From assembly GCA_964415885.1 (NCBI GenBank), contig CAYQCE010000079.1, positions 1 through 9,962 on the forward strand: a DNA stretch of 9,962 bases. The letters run 5' to 3'. A program made the position numbers and the translations under genes. The notes beneath the pieces are model-generated. The model was not told where the DNA came from, ran no database searches, and worked only from the letters and a program-made list of their open reading frames with translations. How positions within the stretch are numbered: the first letter of the stretch is position 1; every line of letters starts with the position of its first letter. This document shows positions 1-6,872 of this stretch, in pieces. The DNA is from CAYQCE01 sp964415885. GTDB lineage: Bacteria > Zixibacteria > MSB-5A5 > JAABVY01 > JAHJOQ01.

Positions 1-1
1 A

Positions 2-262
2 ATGCAGGACCACTACTCCAAAAACCTCTCTGCCGATCGGCTGAGGCGGGTCTACGAGGTTGCCTCGCCGAAAGTACGGCAGTATCTCGATGCCGAAGTC
101 GAGTTCGTCAAGTCACACCTCAAACCGGGTGACAGAGTCATCGAGATCGGATGCGGGCACGGTCGCGTGCTCCCGCCGCTGGCCGAATTCGTCATCGAAG
201 TCGACAGGTCGAGCCTCTTCTGCATCTTTCGTAAAAAAGCGGTTGGAGAGACGCGCCCCTGA
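2..262 (+). pseudogene. Truncated class I SAM-dependent methyltransferase (N-terminal part only)
   Basis: The 86-residue product starts with a helical N-terminal region and then carries motif I of class I methyltransferases, VIEIGCGHGRVLPPLAE, at about residues 46-62, the glycine-rich loop that holds S-adenosylmethionine. Directly after it comes VIEVDRSS, which resembles the motif II strand with its acidic ribose-binding residue, and then an unrelated basic tail ends at a TGA. Family members are normally 200 residues or more, so the rest of the Rossmann fold and all substrate-binding parts are missing. None of the 220 bases downstream continues the fold in another frame as far as I can see. 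The start at base 2 fits the usual N-terminus, but its ribosome binding site would lie outside the window. I read it as a decayed gene; a sequencing or assembly join is possible. Substrate unknown. Confidence 0.6.
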
Positions 263-484
263 ACGTCTCAGTTTCCTCTTGCACTTCGTACGAGATTTAC
301 GGAGATTCTAAAGGAACCGATGTAGTCCATCTTCTGTTATCTTTCGGCAAGTGATATCGGGATGTTCCGATGGAGATGTGACCCCCGCTGACTCGATGCA
401 CACCTGTTTCGTGGCCAAACTGCGAGCGGGTCAAATGGAGTTGAAACAGAAGACAAGTCAACATGCTGAAGTAAAGGAGTTGTG
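263..484. other. Intergenic region between methyltransferase remnant and mscS
   Basis: I see no gene here. A six-base-pair inverted repeat, GAGACG at 248-253 with CGTCTC at 264-269, straddles the methyltransferase stop codon and could be a weak terminator, but no T-run follows. I could not pick out a convincing -35/-10 pair for the mscS promoter. The mscS ribosome binding site AAGGAG closes the region at 474-479. Confidence 0.4.
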
Positions 485-1312
485 ATGGAATTCGATTGGC
501 AGAGTACATGGAATACAGTGAGCGATTTTATCGCGGGATATGGCCTGAAGATTATCGGTGCGATATTAATCTTCGTTATCGGCAGAATCATCATAGGTAT
601 TCTGACCAAGGCTGTTCAAAAGATGATGGAGCGTTCAGAGGTCGACGCCACCCTGACAAAGTTCACCGTGAGCCTTACAAAGATGGCGCTTTTGGCTTTG
701 CTGGTTATCGTAATAATCGGCCAGCTCGGAATGCAGACAACGTCGTTTGCTGCGGTAATCGCCGCCGCCGGTTTGGCAATCGGTTTGGCGCTGCAGGGGT
801 CGCTTTCGAATTTTGCGGCTGGTGTTATGCTCATGATCTTCCGACCCTTCAAGGCCGGCGACTATGTCGAGGCCGGGGGATCATCCGGTGCGGTGGAATC
901 GGTACAGATTTTTGTCACTGTTTTCAAAACGCCGGACAACAAGAAAGTAATTATACCGAATGCGCAGATCACGAGTGGTAATATCACAAACTACTCCGCG
1001 CATGATACGCGCCGTATCGATATGGTATTCGGTATCGGGTACGGGGACGATATCAAGAAGGCGAAGCAGCTTCTGGAAAAGATCCTGTCTGAGGATGATC
1101 GTGTACTCAAAGACCCGGCTCCGATGGTAGCTGTGTCAGAGCTCGGCGACAGCTCAGTCAATTTCGTGGTGCGACCGTGGGTCAATACCTCCGACTACTG
1201 GACAGTCTATTTCGATATGCATCAGAAGGTGAAAGAGACTTTCGACGCGGAGGGTATCTCGATACCGTTCCCGCAGAGAGATGTTCACCTGTTCCAGGAG
1301 AGCGCTGTGTAG
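485..1312 (+). CDS. mscS: Small-conductance mechanosensitive channel, MscS family
   Basis: This 275-residue inner-membrane protein is close to the length of E. coli MscS (286). It would open under membrane tension and release solutes during hypo-osmotic shock, as a homoheptamer. Three hydrophobic segments lie at about residues 20-40, 65-85 and 88-118. The third is the pore helix, with the Gly/Ala-rich stretch AAAGLAIGLALQGSLSNFAAG that packs in the heptamer, then the FRPFKAGDYVE turn into the cytoplasmic beta domain. VIIPNAQITSGNITNYS at about 155-171 and GISIPFPQRDVHL near the C-terminus are family hallmarks. I chose ATG 485 because AAGGAG at 474-479 lies five bases upstream; the adjacent GTG at 482 would be too close. 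It is transcribed away from the minus-strand operon and appears to be a single-gene unit. Confidence 0.95.
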   Translation: MEFDWQSTWNTVSDFIAGYGLKIIGAILIFVIGRIIIGILTKAVQKMMERSEVDATLTKFTVSLTKMALLALLVIVIIGQLGMQTTSFAAVIAAAGLAIGLALQGSLSNFAAGVMLMIFRPFKAGDYVEAGGSSGAVESVQIFVTVFKTPDNKKVIIPNAQITSGNITNYSAHDTRRIDMVFGIGYGDDIKKAKQLLEKILSEDDRVLKDPAPMVAVSELGDSSVNFVVRPWVNTSDYWTVYFDMHQKVKETFDAEGISIPFPQRDVHLFQESAV

Positions 1313-1344
1313 GTTTACGCGAAGTAAGACAAATGAAGCAAGAG

Positions 1345-1374
1345 CGCCCCGGCGATGTTCCGTTGGCCGGGGCG
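1345..1374 (+). terminator. GC-rich hairpin after mscS
   Basis: A perfect nine-base-pair stem pairs CGCCCCGGC at 1345-1353 with GCCGGGGCG at 1366-1374, with a 12-base loop, 32 bases after the mscS stop. No T-run follows on either strand, so it is not a textbook intrinsic terminator. It is well placed to end or protect the mscS transcript and could also act on minus-strand readthrough. Confidence 0.5.
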
Positions 1375-1392
1375 ATCTGCTGGCAGGTCACA

Positions 1393-1410
1393 CGATCAGC
1401 AGGCTGATCG
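1393..1410. repeat. Short perfect inverted repeat
   Basis: CGATCAGC at 1393-1400 is the exact reverse complement of GCTGATCG at 1403-1410, separated by two bases, giving a seven-base-pair hairpin with a four-base loop. It lies just inside a short minus-strand reading frame that ends at 1388. Function unknown. Confidence 0.4.
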
Positions 1411-1470
1411 CAAGACCAGCCAGAACAGCAAGAATCTCACACTTTGCCGTATAGTGTTGGTTACCTGATA

Positions 1471-1514
1471 GATCGCTACGTCGTCCCGCTTCCAGCGGAA
1501 CTCCTCGCGATGAC
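1471..1514 (-). repeat. Copy of dispersed palindromic repeat (copy 1)
   Basis: Read on the minus strand this begins GTCATCGCGAGGAGTTCCGC and ends ACGTAGCGATC. The first 20 bases match the left arm of the element at 8334-8379 at 19 of 20 positions, and the last dozen also agree well. Inside it, GTCCCGCT at 1483-1490 pairs with AGCGGAAC at 1494-1501 (one G-T pair) around a three-base loop, so the transcript would fold into a hairpin. This looks like a REP-like intergenic repeat family. Confidence 0.65.
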
Positions 1515-1709
1515 ACGTTTTCCTTCGAGACTCATTCTTTCAACATGCCCGTGAATGCCGGGGTGTTTCTGTTGGTGATGTTCAATCACGTCCTGCGCGT
1601 CGCAGGCGGGTGTTACCTCACTGCCCTTCTCACGAAGGCAGGACAACGACCACCCTTAACAGCACCGTCATTGTCGAGGCATTTCTGTTTTGATTGATGC
1701 TTGTGCGGT

Positions 1710-2033
1710 CTACTCGGCCTTGGAGACGATATAGATGTACTTCATCGGTTCCATCCCGGTGTTGTGCACATTGTGTTCGGAATGGGGTGGATTGTACGCC
1801 GCCTGACCGCGTGCTATCCGTACCCGGTCCTCGCCGACAGTTTCCACCTCCCCGGAGCCTTTCAGCACGATAATCAGCTCTTCGAAGTCCTCGGTGGAGT
1901 GCACACCCACACTCTCTCCCGGCGCGAGGGTAACCAGTCCGGAGCGCATCTTTACGGCGTTCGAATCAGTCAGGATTTCGTAATACTCATCAGATTCCAG
2001 CGGCAGATTAACGACGAACGGTTTGATCTTCAT
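1710..2033 (-). CDS. Small single-domain cupin protein
   Basis: This 107-residue protein is a single cupin barrel (cupin_2 type). Motif 1 runs from G39 through H45 and E52 to G59, with the second histidine of the usual HxH replaced by T47. Motif 2 is GQAAYNPPHSEHNVHN at about 76-91, with H87 and N91 in the canonical places. H45, E52 and H87 could still bind one metal ion; H84 and H90 are extra histidines. Substrate cannot be told from sequence. It is the last gene of the long operon: its ATG overlaps the previous stop as TAATG, with GGAG about ten bases upstream, which suggests translational coupling to the 73-aa gene and so to larE. A role with LarE is inference from position only. Confidence 0.85.
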   Translation of the reverse strand: MKIKPFVVNLPLESDEYYEILTDSNAVKMRSGLVTLAPGESVGVHSTEDFEELIIVLKGSGEVETVGEDRVRIARGQAAYNPPHSEHNVHNTGMEPMKYIYIVSKAE

Positions 2034-2254
2034 TATTTCGACTCCGGAGGATTGCCCGTGCGATATCGTTCATTGCTGACAGCCTGAATTTCCTCGCCGA
2101 GTTCTTTCGGGTCGATAACGCCTTTCTTGATAAGCAACCGAACGAGAGCTTCCTGAGCGAGATTATTCGAGACAGCGAGTTCCTCGTAGGTGATCTCGCG
2201 GACCTGCCCGTTCACAACCATCTTTATCGCGACACGATTCTTCTCATCAGCCAT
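2033..2254 (-). CDS. Small protein of unknown function, coupled to larE
   Basis: I do not recognise a named family. The 73 residues begin with a short beta-hairpin-like part (AIKMVVNGQVREITYEEL) and continue into helices, with ALVRLLIKKGVIDPKELGEE at about 39-58, a pattern seen in small helical subunits and adaptor segments but not diagnostic. The product is charged and soluble, without signal peptide or cysteines. I prefer ATG 2254 because AAGGA of the preceding gene's end lies about nine bases upstream; the in-frame ATG at 2263 would have its Shine-Dalgarno touching the start codon. It starts two bases after the larE stop and overlaps the cupin start by one base, so the three are likely made together. 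Confidence 0.7.
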   Translation of the reverse strand: MADEKNRVAIKMVVNGQVREITYEELAVSNNLAQEALVRLLIKKGVIDPKELGEEIQAVSNERYRTGNPPESK

Positions 2255-2255
2255 A

Positions 2256-3098
2256 CTATTCATCCTTCATATCTAATAGAACATTTAAGCTTCCGCTCTT
2301 GAATGGTTTCAGATCGACTGCTGCCCAGACGAATCCGATATCGCGAAATTTCTCGATGATCTTCTCGCGTACGGATCGATCCATGAGCAGCGGCAGATCT
2401 TCTTCTTCCGCCTCGATACGCGCTATCCTGTCGTGGTGGCGTACCCTGAACTGCCGGAGGCCGAGCTCGCGGAGACATTTCTCCGCCGCCTCGATCATTG
2501 CGAGTTTCTCGGGCGTGATCCGATCGCCGTACGGCACCCGTGACGCGAGGCAGGCCGACTGAGGTTTATCCCAGATTTCGAGTCCCTCAGACTTCGCGAT
2601 CTCACGAATTTCATCCTTGTCGAGTCCGGCCTCCAGGAGCGGGCTTTTTACGCCGTGCTTTTTCGCGGCCTCACGGCCGGGACGATGATCGCCGATATCG
2701 GATGCATTCGAGCCGTCGAGTATGATCGTGAATCCCACCGATGCCGCGTGTCTACCGATTTGCTCATACGCCTCTTCTTTGCAGAAGTAGCAGCGATCTG
2801 TAGGATTCGAGGAGTAATTCGGATTGTCGATTTCGCGGGTTCTCAGTTTGTGGTGCCGGTCTTCGATCCCGAGCTTCTTAGCGAAACCTTCGGCATACGT
2901 AAGCTCGTCTCTCGCGAGGCTCTCAGAATCTGCGGTGACGGCGAGGACGTTGTCCCTTCCGAGAGCTTTGAGCGCTGAGTACAGCACAAAGCCGCTGTCG
3001 AGCCCCCCGGAAAACGCTATCGCTGCTCTGCCGTAGGATTTTAATATCGACTGTAGCTTCTGGTTTTTCTGCTTGAGGTCTGCGGTCAGGGCGTCCAT
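2256..3098 (-). CDS. larE: ATP-dependent sacrificial sulfur transferase, LarE family
   Basis: This 280-residue PP-loop ATPase matches LarE, which adenylylates the carboxylates of the pyridinium dinucleotide precursor and inserts sulfur to make the nickel-pincer cofactor of lactate racemase (LarA). The ATP PP-loop SGGLDS sits at 30-35. DRCYFCKEE at 101-109 gives C103 and C106, and SACLASR at 181-187 gives C183. C183 aligns with the sacrificial cysteine (Cys176) of the Lactobacillus plantarum enzyme; the additional CxxC pair is the pattern of the three-cysteine LarE class that holds a [4Fe-4S] cluster and can act catalytically instead of losing its own sulfur. Length is normal for the family. 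ATG 3098 overlaps the upstream gene's end by 13 bases, with GAGGGG upstream as binding site. No larA, larB or larC is in the window, so the final target enzyme is unknown. Confidence 0.9.
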   Translation of the reverse strand: MDALTADLKQKNQKLQSILKSYGRAAIAFSGGLDSGFVLYSALKALGRDNVLAVTADSESLARDELTYAEGFAKKLGIEDRHHKLRTREIDNPNYSSNPTDRCYFCKEEAYEQIGRHAASVGFTIILDGSNASDIGDHRPGREAAKKHGVKSPLLEAGLDKDEIREIAKSEGLEIWDKPQSACLASRVPYGDRITPEKLAMIEAAEKCLRELGLRQFRVRHHDRIARIEAEEEDLPLLMDRSVREKIIEKFRDIGFVWAAVDLKPFKSGSLNVLLDMKDE

Positions 3099-4870
3099 TT
3101 TTCAAGCTGCCCCTCGAAGATTATATAGACAGGTACCGAAACGTTCTCGTTGAACTCGTTAAACTCGAAGGGTCCCGTTACACCTTGGACTCTTCCGAGT
3201 TTATTGAACCCTTCCGCTATACCGTCGGCAGTGTATCCTCCGGCATTCGCCGCCTTGAGTGCGAGACGAACGGCATCGAATGTCATCCCCGCGACATGCG
3301 TCGGCGGAGTATTCGATTCTTGCGCGAACAGATACTCGAACTTGATCCATGTCGTGTCCGAGTCGAGCCTCGTTGCGCGCGATACGAACATGCTCGGATA
3401 GAGCTTCGTATCGCTGAGCGAAACTATGTCCTCCACTCCGAGATCCTCGCTGCCAAGGAGTATCGTCTCGATGCGGTAGAACCTGAGTTGCGGAATGATG
3501 AAATCCAGTTCCTCTGCGTATCCCGGCACGAAGAGTGCGGGGATTGTAACCGGAACCTCCTCCGTCTCCAGCGTGTCTCCCGTTTCATCCAGAAAGATCG
3601 TTGAATCGAAGCTGTCTGGTAGAACGGCTTCCTTCAGGTCGAGCATGAAACGCCTGTAGTCGGTGGTGCCGCGCGCATAGTGCTTCTCGAAGAAGACCTC
3701 GACGTTCATATCTTCGAGTACGCGCTTGAACCCGTCCGTGATCTGCCTGCCGTAACTGTCGTTCGGAGCCAGAATAGCGATCGAATCGAGACCGAGCTCG
3801 CTCTCGACTGCTTCGCCGAGACGCCGTCCCATAACTTCGGGTGTGGGAGTGAGCTGAAACACTCGCGAGGATATCGATGTAATACCCTTCTCCGATGCTG
3901 CCGGTAGAATCATCGGAACGGACCAGAAATCGGAGTATGGCGCGGCTCCAACTGCCTCCTGAGAGGTGAGCGGGCCAATCATTGCGGATACGCCTGATGA
4001 TGTAACATCACGCGCAAGCTGCGCCGCTACTATCGAATTGCCGAATGTATCGTACTGCTTGATATTGACCGTAACGTCATGCTCGCCGTACGTCTGAACC
4101 GCAAGCCTCGCAGCGGCATCCATCTGTCTACCGTAGGCTGCGAGATCTCCGGTCAGAGGCAGAAGCAGCGCAAGCTCCAGAGACTTCGCGAGTTCGCGCT
4201 CGACATCAGACGCGAGCTTCCGTATTTGCGTGTCGCCGCCTCCGGCGTAAGAGTCATGGATATCGAGCACCCGCTCGGCTTTGCGGTGCAGTCCGAGCTG
4301 ATGATATTTGCGTGCTGTGTTGTAGATGAGATCGGAAAAGAATGCCTGGTCTATCCGGAACATGCCGGAGAAAAGTGATTTCTGCTCTGAGTTAGAGAGA
4401 TAGCCGATCGAAAGGTTAACTACGTTGTTGTAGCAGAGTTCCTTTAGTTCCGGGTCGTGCGCAAGTTGAAACGCCGTGGTAAACTCGCTGGCAGCCTCGA
4501 GGTAACTCTTCCGGTCGAAAGCTATCCGGCCGAGAAAGTAATAGCTCGCGGCGCTGAATGCGGTTAGCTCACGCTCCGTGCCGCGGGCGATGCCCTCGAA
4601 TGTCGCCTCCGCCCGATCGAGTTCGCCGCCATAGTACCATGCCTTGCCTTCCATGAATCGAAGGCTGCTCATCTCCCTGGTCTCGGTTTGCATGGGGGCG
4701 AGTGCATCGAATAGCTCCGCGGCCTGTAAAAACTCGCCGTTCTCATAGAGAGAATTGGCATACTCGATCTGCGACGGGATGTCATCGAACGTAACAGAAC
4801 CGTTTTCGCTCCGCGCAACAGCGAACAGAGCACCCACCGTATACAGTAGAGCTAATGCAAGTCTGCTCAT
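3086..4870 (-). CDS. Secreted TPR plus type-1 periplasmic-binding-fold protein (LpoA/LivK-like)
   Basis: The 594-residue product has a likely signal peptide at 1-20 (hydrophobic LALALLYTVGALFAVA), so it should act in the periplasm; no lipobox cysteine is visible. Residues about 30-225 are helical TPR-like repeats (for example YANSLYENGEFLQAAELFD and FLGRIAFDRKSYLEAASEF). From about 231 (LELALLLPLTGDLAAYGRQM) to the end is a type-1 periplasmic-binding fold of the branched-chain amino acid receptor class, with MIGPLTSQEAVGAAP at about 297-311 and SIAILAPNDSYGRQITDGF at about 363-381. The arrangement of helical repeats followed by this fold is that of LpoA, the lipoprotein activator of penicillin-binding protein 1A, but it lacks the lipid anchor. 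It could equally be a solute receptor without a transporter in sight. The start lies 16 bases after the previous stop, with AGGAG 13 bases upstream, slightly long. Confidence 0.8.
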   Translation of the reverse strand: MSRLALALLYTVGALFAVARSENGSVTFDDIPSQIEYANSLYENGEFLQAAELFDALAPMQTETREMSSLRFMEGKAWYYGGELDRAEATFEGIARGTERELTAFSAASYYFLGRIAFDRKSYLEAASEFTTAFQLAHDPELKELCYNNVVNLSIGYLSNSEQKSLFSGMFRIDQAFFSDLIYNTARKYHQLGLHRKAERVLDIHDSYAGGGDTQIRKLASDVERELAKSLELALLLPLTGDLAAYGRQMDAAARLAVQTYGEHDVTVNIKQYDTFGNSIVAAQLARDVTSSGVSAMIGPLTSQEAVGAAPYSDFWSVPMILPAASEKGITSISSRVFQLTPTPEVMGRRLGEAVESELGLDSIAILAPNDSYGRQITDGFKRVLEDMNVEVFFEKHYARGTTDYRRFMLDLKEAVLPDSFDSTIFLDETGDTLETEEVPVTIPALFVPGYAEELDFIIPQLRFYRIETILLGSEDLGVEDIVSLSDTKLYPSMFVSRATRLDSDTTWIKFEYLFAQESNTPPTHVAGMTFDAVRLALKAANAGGYTADGIAEGFNKLGRVQGVTGPFEFNEFNENVSVPVYIIFEGQLEKWTP

Positions 4871-4886
4871 GAAACGGAATGATCTC

Positions 4887-5372
4887 CTACAATGAGTACT
4901 TGCCGAAATCCTCCGGATTGATATTCTTCAGACGCTGCTTCAATTCATCCGGATCATACTGCTTGCTCTCTTCAGAATCCTCGATACTTCTTAAATTGAA
5001 CAGGCTCGAATTGACAAAAATCGGAGCCTTGGTCTTGAGAGCGAGCGCTATGGAATCCGAGGGCCTCGCATCGACCTCGACCGACTTGCCGTTGCTCTTC
5101 AGCGTAATAACAGCGTAGAAGGTCGACTCCTTCATATCGGTTACAGACACCTTCGTGACCTCGGCATCGAGCTCACCGAGTACCGATTTGAGGAGATCGT
5201 GGGTCATCGGACGCTTGGAGGGTATCTCCGACAGCTCCATTGCGATAGCCCAGGCCTCATAATGGCCGATCCATATCGGCAGAATCCGTGAGTCATTCGG
5301 CGGAGCCAGTATTACTACCGGGGCGTTGGTTGAAACGTCGAGAGCCAGTCCGCTGACCGAAACCTCGATCAT
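4887..5372 (-). CDS. Bifunctional nuclease (BFN/DUF151) domain protein
   Basis: The 161-residue product carries the DUF151 domain over about residues 1-125: MIEVSVSGLALDVSTNAPVV, LPIWIGHYEA at 31-40, RPMTHDLL at 54-61, TFYAVI at 84-89 and VDARPSDSIALALKTKAPIF at 100-119, all typical. A plant homologue was reported to have both RNase and DNase activity; the bacterial role is not settled. A charged tail of about 35 residues follows. I chose ATG 5372: AGAAGGAA lies about nine bases upstream and family members start with MIEV. An upstream in-frame TTG at 5402, which would overlap the rplI stop, has no good binding site. It follows rplI by 26 bases. Confidence 0.88.
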   Translation of the reverse strand: MIEVSVSGLALDVSTNAPVVILAPPNDSRILPIWIGHYEAWAIAMELSEIPSKRPMTHDLLKSVLGELDAEVTKVSVTDMKESTFYAVITLKSNGKSVEVDARPSDSIALALKTKAPIFVNSSLFNLRSIEDSEESKQYDPDELKQRLKNINPEDFGKYSL

Positions 5373-5398
5373 TTCCACATTTCCTTCTTGGTCTTCCG

Positions 5399-5845
5399 TC
5401 AACTCTTTTTCACCACCCAGAGTTTAAGATTCGCGACTACATCCGGCGCAATCTTAATCGGGACGGTATACACTCCGAGGGACTTGATCGGATCGTCGAG
5501 CATGATCTTCCGCCTGTCAATGGTAACACCCTGCTCCTTGAGGAGATCGGCGATGATAGTCGGCGTGATCGAGCCGAACATCCTGTCTTCCTCACCGACG
5601 TTAACCTCTGCAGTGCAGGAAATCTTCTCGATATGATCTTTGATCCGTTCGGCGTCGCGGCGAAGTTTCTTGTCGCGAAGCTCCTTCTGAACGGTGACCT
5701 CGCTGATCGACCGGAGATTACCCTTGGTTGCCGGGATGGCAAGATTGCGCGGGATCAGGAAGTTTCTCCCGTATCCATCCTTGACCTCGACAACTTCTCC
5801 AGTTTTGCCGAGGTTATCCATGTCTTCCCTTAGAATTACTTTCAT
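5399..5845 (-). CDS. rplI: 50S ribosomal protein L9
   Basis: The 148-residue length is standard for L9. The N-terminal rRNA-binding domain has the signature region GKTGEVVEVKDGYGRNFLIP followed by RNLAIPAT; a long charged connecting helix follows from about residue 45, then the C-terminal domain with VGEEDRMFGSIT and LGVYTVPIKIAPDV. L9 binds 23S rRNA near the L1 stalk base and supports reading-frame fidelity. AAAGG lies about ten bases before the ATG. It is separated from the DUF2232 gene by 54 bases, the longest gap in this part of the operon apart from pth-rpsF, and sits with rpsF and rpsR as in many bacteria. Confidence 0.98.
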   Translation of the reverse strand: MKVILREDMDNLGKTGEVVEVKDGYGRNFLIPRNLAIPATKGNLRSISEVTVQKELRDKKLRRDAERIKDHIEKISCTAEVNVGEEDRMFGSITPTIIADLLKEQGVTIDRRKIMLDDPIKSLGVYTVPIKIAPDVVANLKLWVVKKS

Positions 5846-5899
5846 AACTGTGTTACCTTTCTATGGTACGATTCAACATCTCCTATACAAAGTACTTTT

Positions 5900-6862
5900 T
5901 TAACCAATCTCCTGCGCCTTAACTCGTCTGAAATCGAAATGAGAGTCGACAAGTCCAAGAGCCGCCGCTATCCCGCCACCGAACCATCCGGAAAGAACCA
6001 GGAGTACGTAGACCGCTATTCGCATCGCGGTATGGATTCGCTTCTTCTTCAGGTAATACTCGATAACCGAGAATCCGCAGATCATGTAGACCACACCGAG
6101 CACGAACAGAAGATTCTCGGTGTACGGTTGCAGTGGCTCGAACCCGATTATCCAGAGCAGAAGTCCGGCTGTAAGCAGAATCATGCTGGTCGTGCCGACC
6201 TTCCAACGCCTGAAGTCTCTTAGCTGACGGTAGTAGCCGCCCTCCATCCTGATCATCATACCGGCGAAATAGTATGCCATGATATTCATACCCGCCGCCC
6301 AACAGAGCATCAGCCCGGGGAAGAACCGGTAGAAGAAATCGAACATCGAGCGGATCGATTCCTTGAGAAGGTTCATCTCCTCCGGCGTAATTTTCTGCGG
6401 GAATGTTTCGACGGCCGCTCGGTACCACTCAATCACGCTCTCGCTCATTTCATCGAGTATCAACCCGAGGCCGGTCTTGACACCGCCGACATCGAGCATG
6501 TAAAGGATCACGAGCATCGTGAACGGCGCTATCGCGAACACCTGGCTCCTCGGCGCAGACAGCCCCCTGCGGACGCCGAGTGCCATTATCGATGCGGGTA
6601 TGTATAGCATCATAAGCGCATATCCCGTGTGATAGTACCGGCTCGTACCGGGCAAAATCCCCGCTGAGACCGCAATCAGGACAAGGGAGATCATAATAAC
6701 AGCAGTGCCAATGTAGATCTTTCGCGACGAAAGCAGAAAGATCAGGCTGGCTGATGCCGCAATCGTGAATGCCCACATGCTGGGCGGAATCCAGTAGAAC
6801 AGGTTGAAGAGTAAAACCAGACCTGTCGCGATCCAGCCCAATCGACTACGAGCTGAGGACAT
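5900..6862 (-). CDS. Polytopic membrane protein, DUF2232 (YybS-like) family
   Basis: The 320-residue protein has about eight or nine hydrophobic segments, near residues 9-25, 30-45, 48-68, 78-97, 108-124, 178-204, 224-241, 248-268 and 280-304. Between the fifth and sixth is a hydrophilic amphipathic stretch (about 130-175). The region FRRWKVGTT at about 218-226, followed by two membrane helices and EYYLKKKRI, is typical of DUF2232, a family of unknown function often encoded between rpsR and rplI, as here. The start is clear: it lies ten bases after the rpsR stop, with AGGGAG just before the ATG. Membrane location is sure; any transport or assembly role would be speculation. Confidence 0.85.
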   Translation of the reverse strand: MSSARSRLGWIATGLVLLFNLFYWIPPSMWAFTIAASASLIFLLSSRKIYIGTAVIMISLVLIAVSAGILPGTSRYYHTGYALMMLYIPASIMALGVRRGLSAPRSQVFAIAPFTMLVILYMLDVGGVKTGLGLILDEMSESVIEWYRAAVETFPQKITPEEMNLLKESIRSMFDFFYRFFPGLMLCWAAGMNIMAYYFAGMMIRMEGGYYRQLRDFRRWKVGTTSMILLTAGLLLWIIGFEPLQPYTENLLFVLGVVYMICGFSVIEYYLKKKRIHTAMRIAVYVLLVLSGWFGGGIAAALGLVDSHFDFRRVKAQEIG

Positions 6863-6872
6863 TCGTCTCCCT

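Larger units (their letters stand above)
1313..1709. other. Gene-free, hairpin-rich intergenic region between convergent mscS and cupin genes
   Basis: This stretch separates the 3' ends of mscS (+) and the minus-strand operon. It contains the hairpin at 1345-1374, the inverted repeat at 1393-1410, a dispersed repeat copy at 1471-1514, and a cluster of nested hairpins at 1590-1644: CCTGCG/CGCAGG at 1592-1606, CTGCC/GGCAG arms at 1621-1641, and an outer GTCCTGC/GCAGGAC pair. GTCATTGTCGAGG at 1667-1679 resembles the start of the dispersed repeat and may be a decayed piece. A minus-strand frame of 42 codons at 1388-1516 is the only coding candidate. No obvious T-tract terminator ends the minus-strand operon. 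Confidence 0.5.

Noticed and set aside
1345..1644. CRISPR-like array suggested by several short inverted repeats
   Set aside because: The hairpins differ from each other and are not evenly spaced direct repeats; no cas genes are present.
3086..4870. Solute-binding protein of a local ABC transporter
   Set aside because: No permease or ATPase gene is nearby, and the long helical N-terminal part is not usual for such receptors, although the fold alone cannot exclude it.
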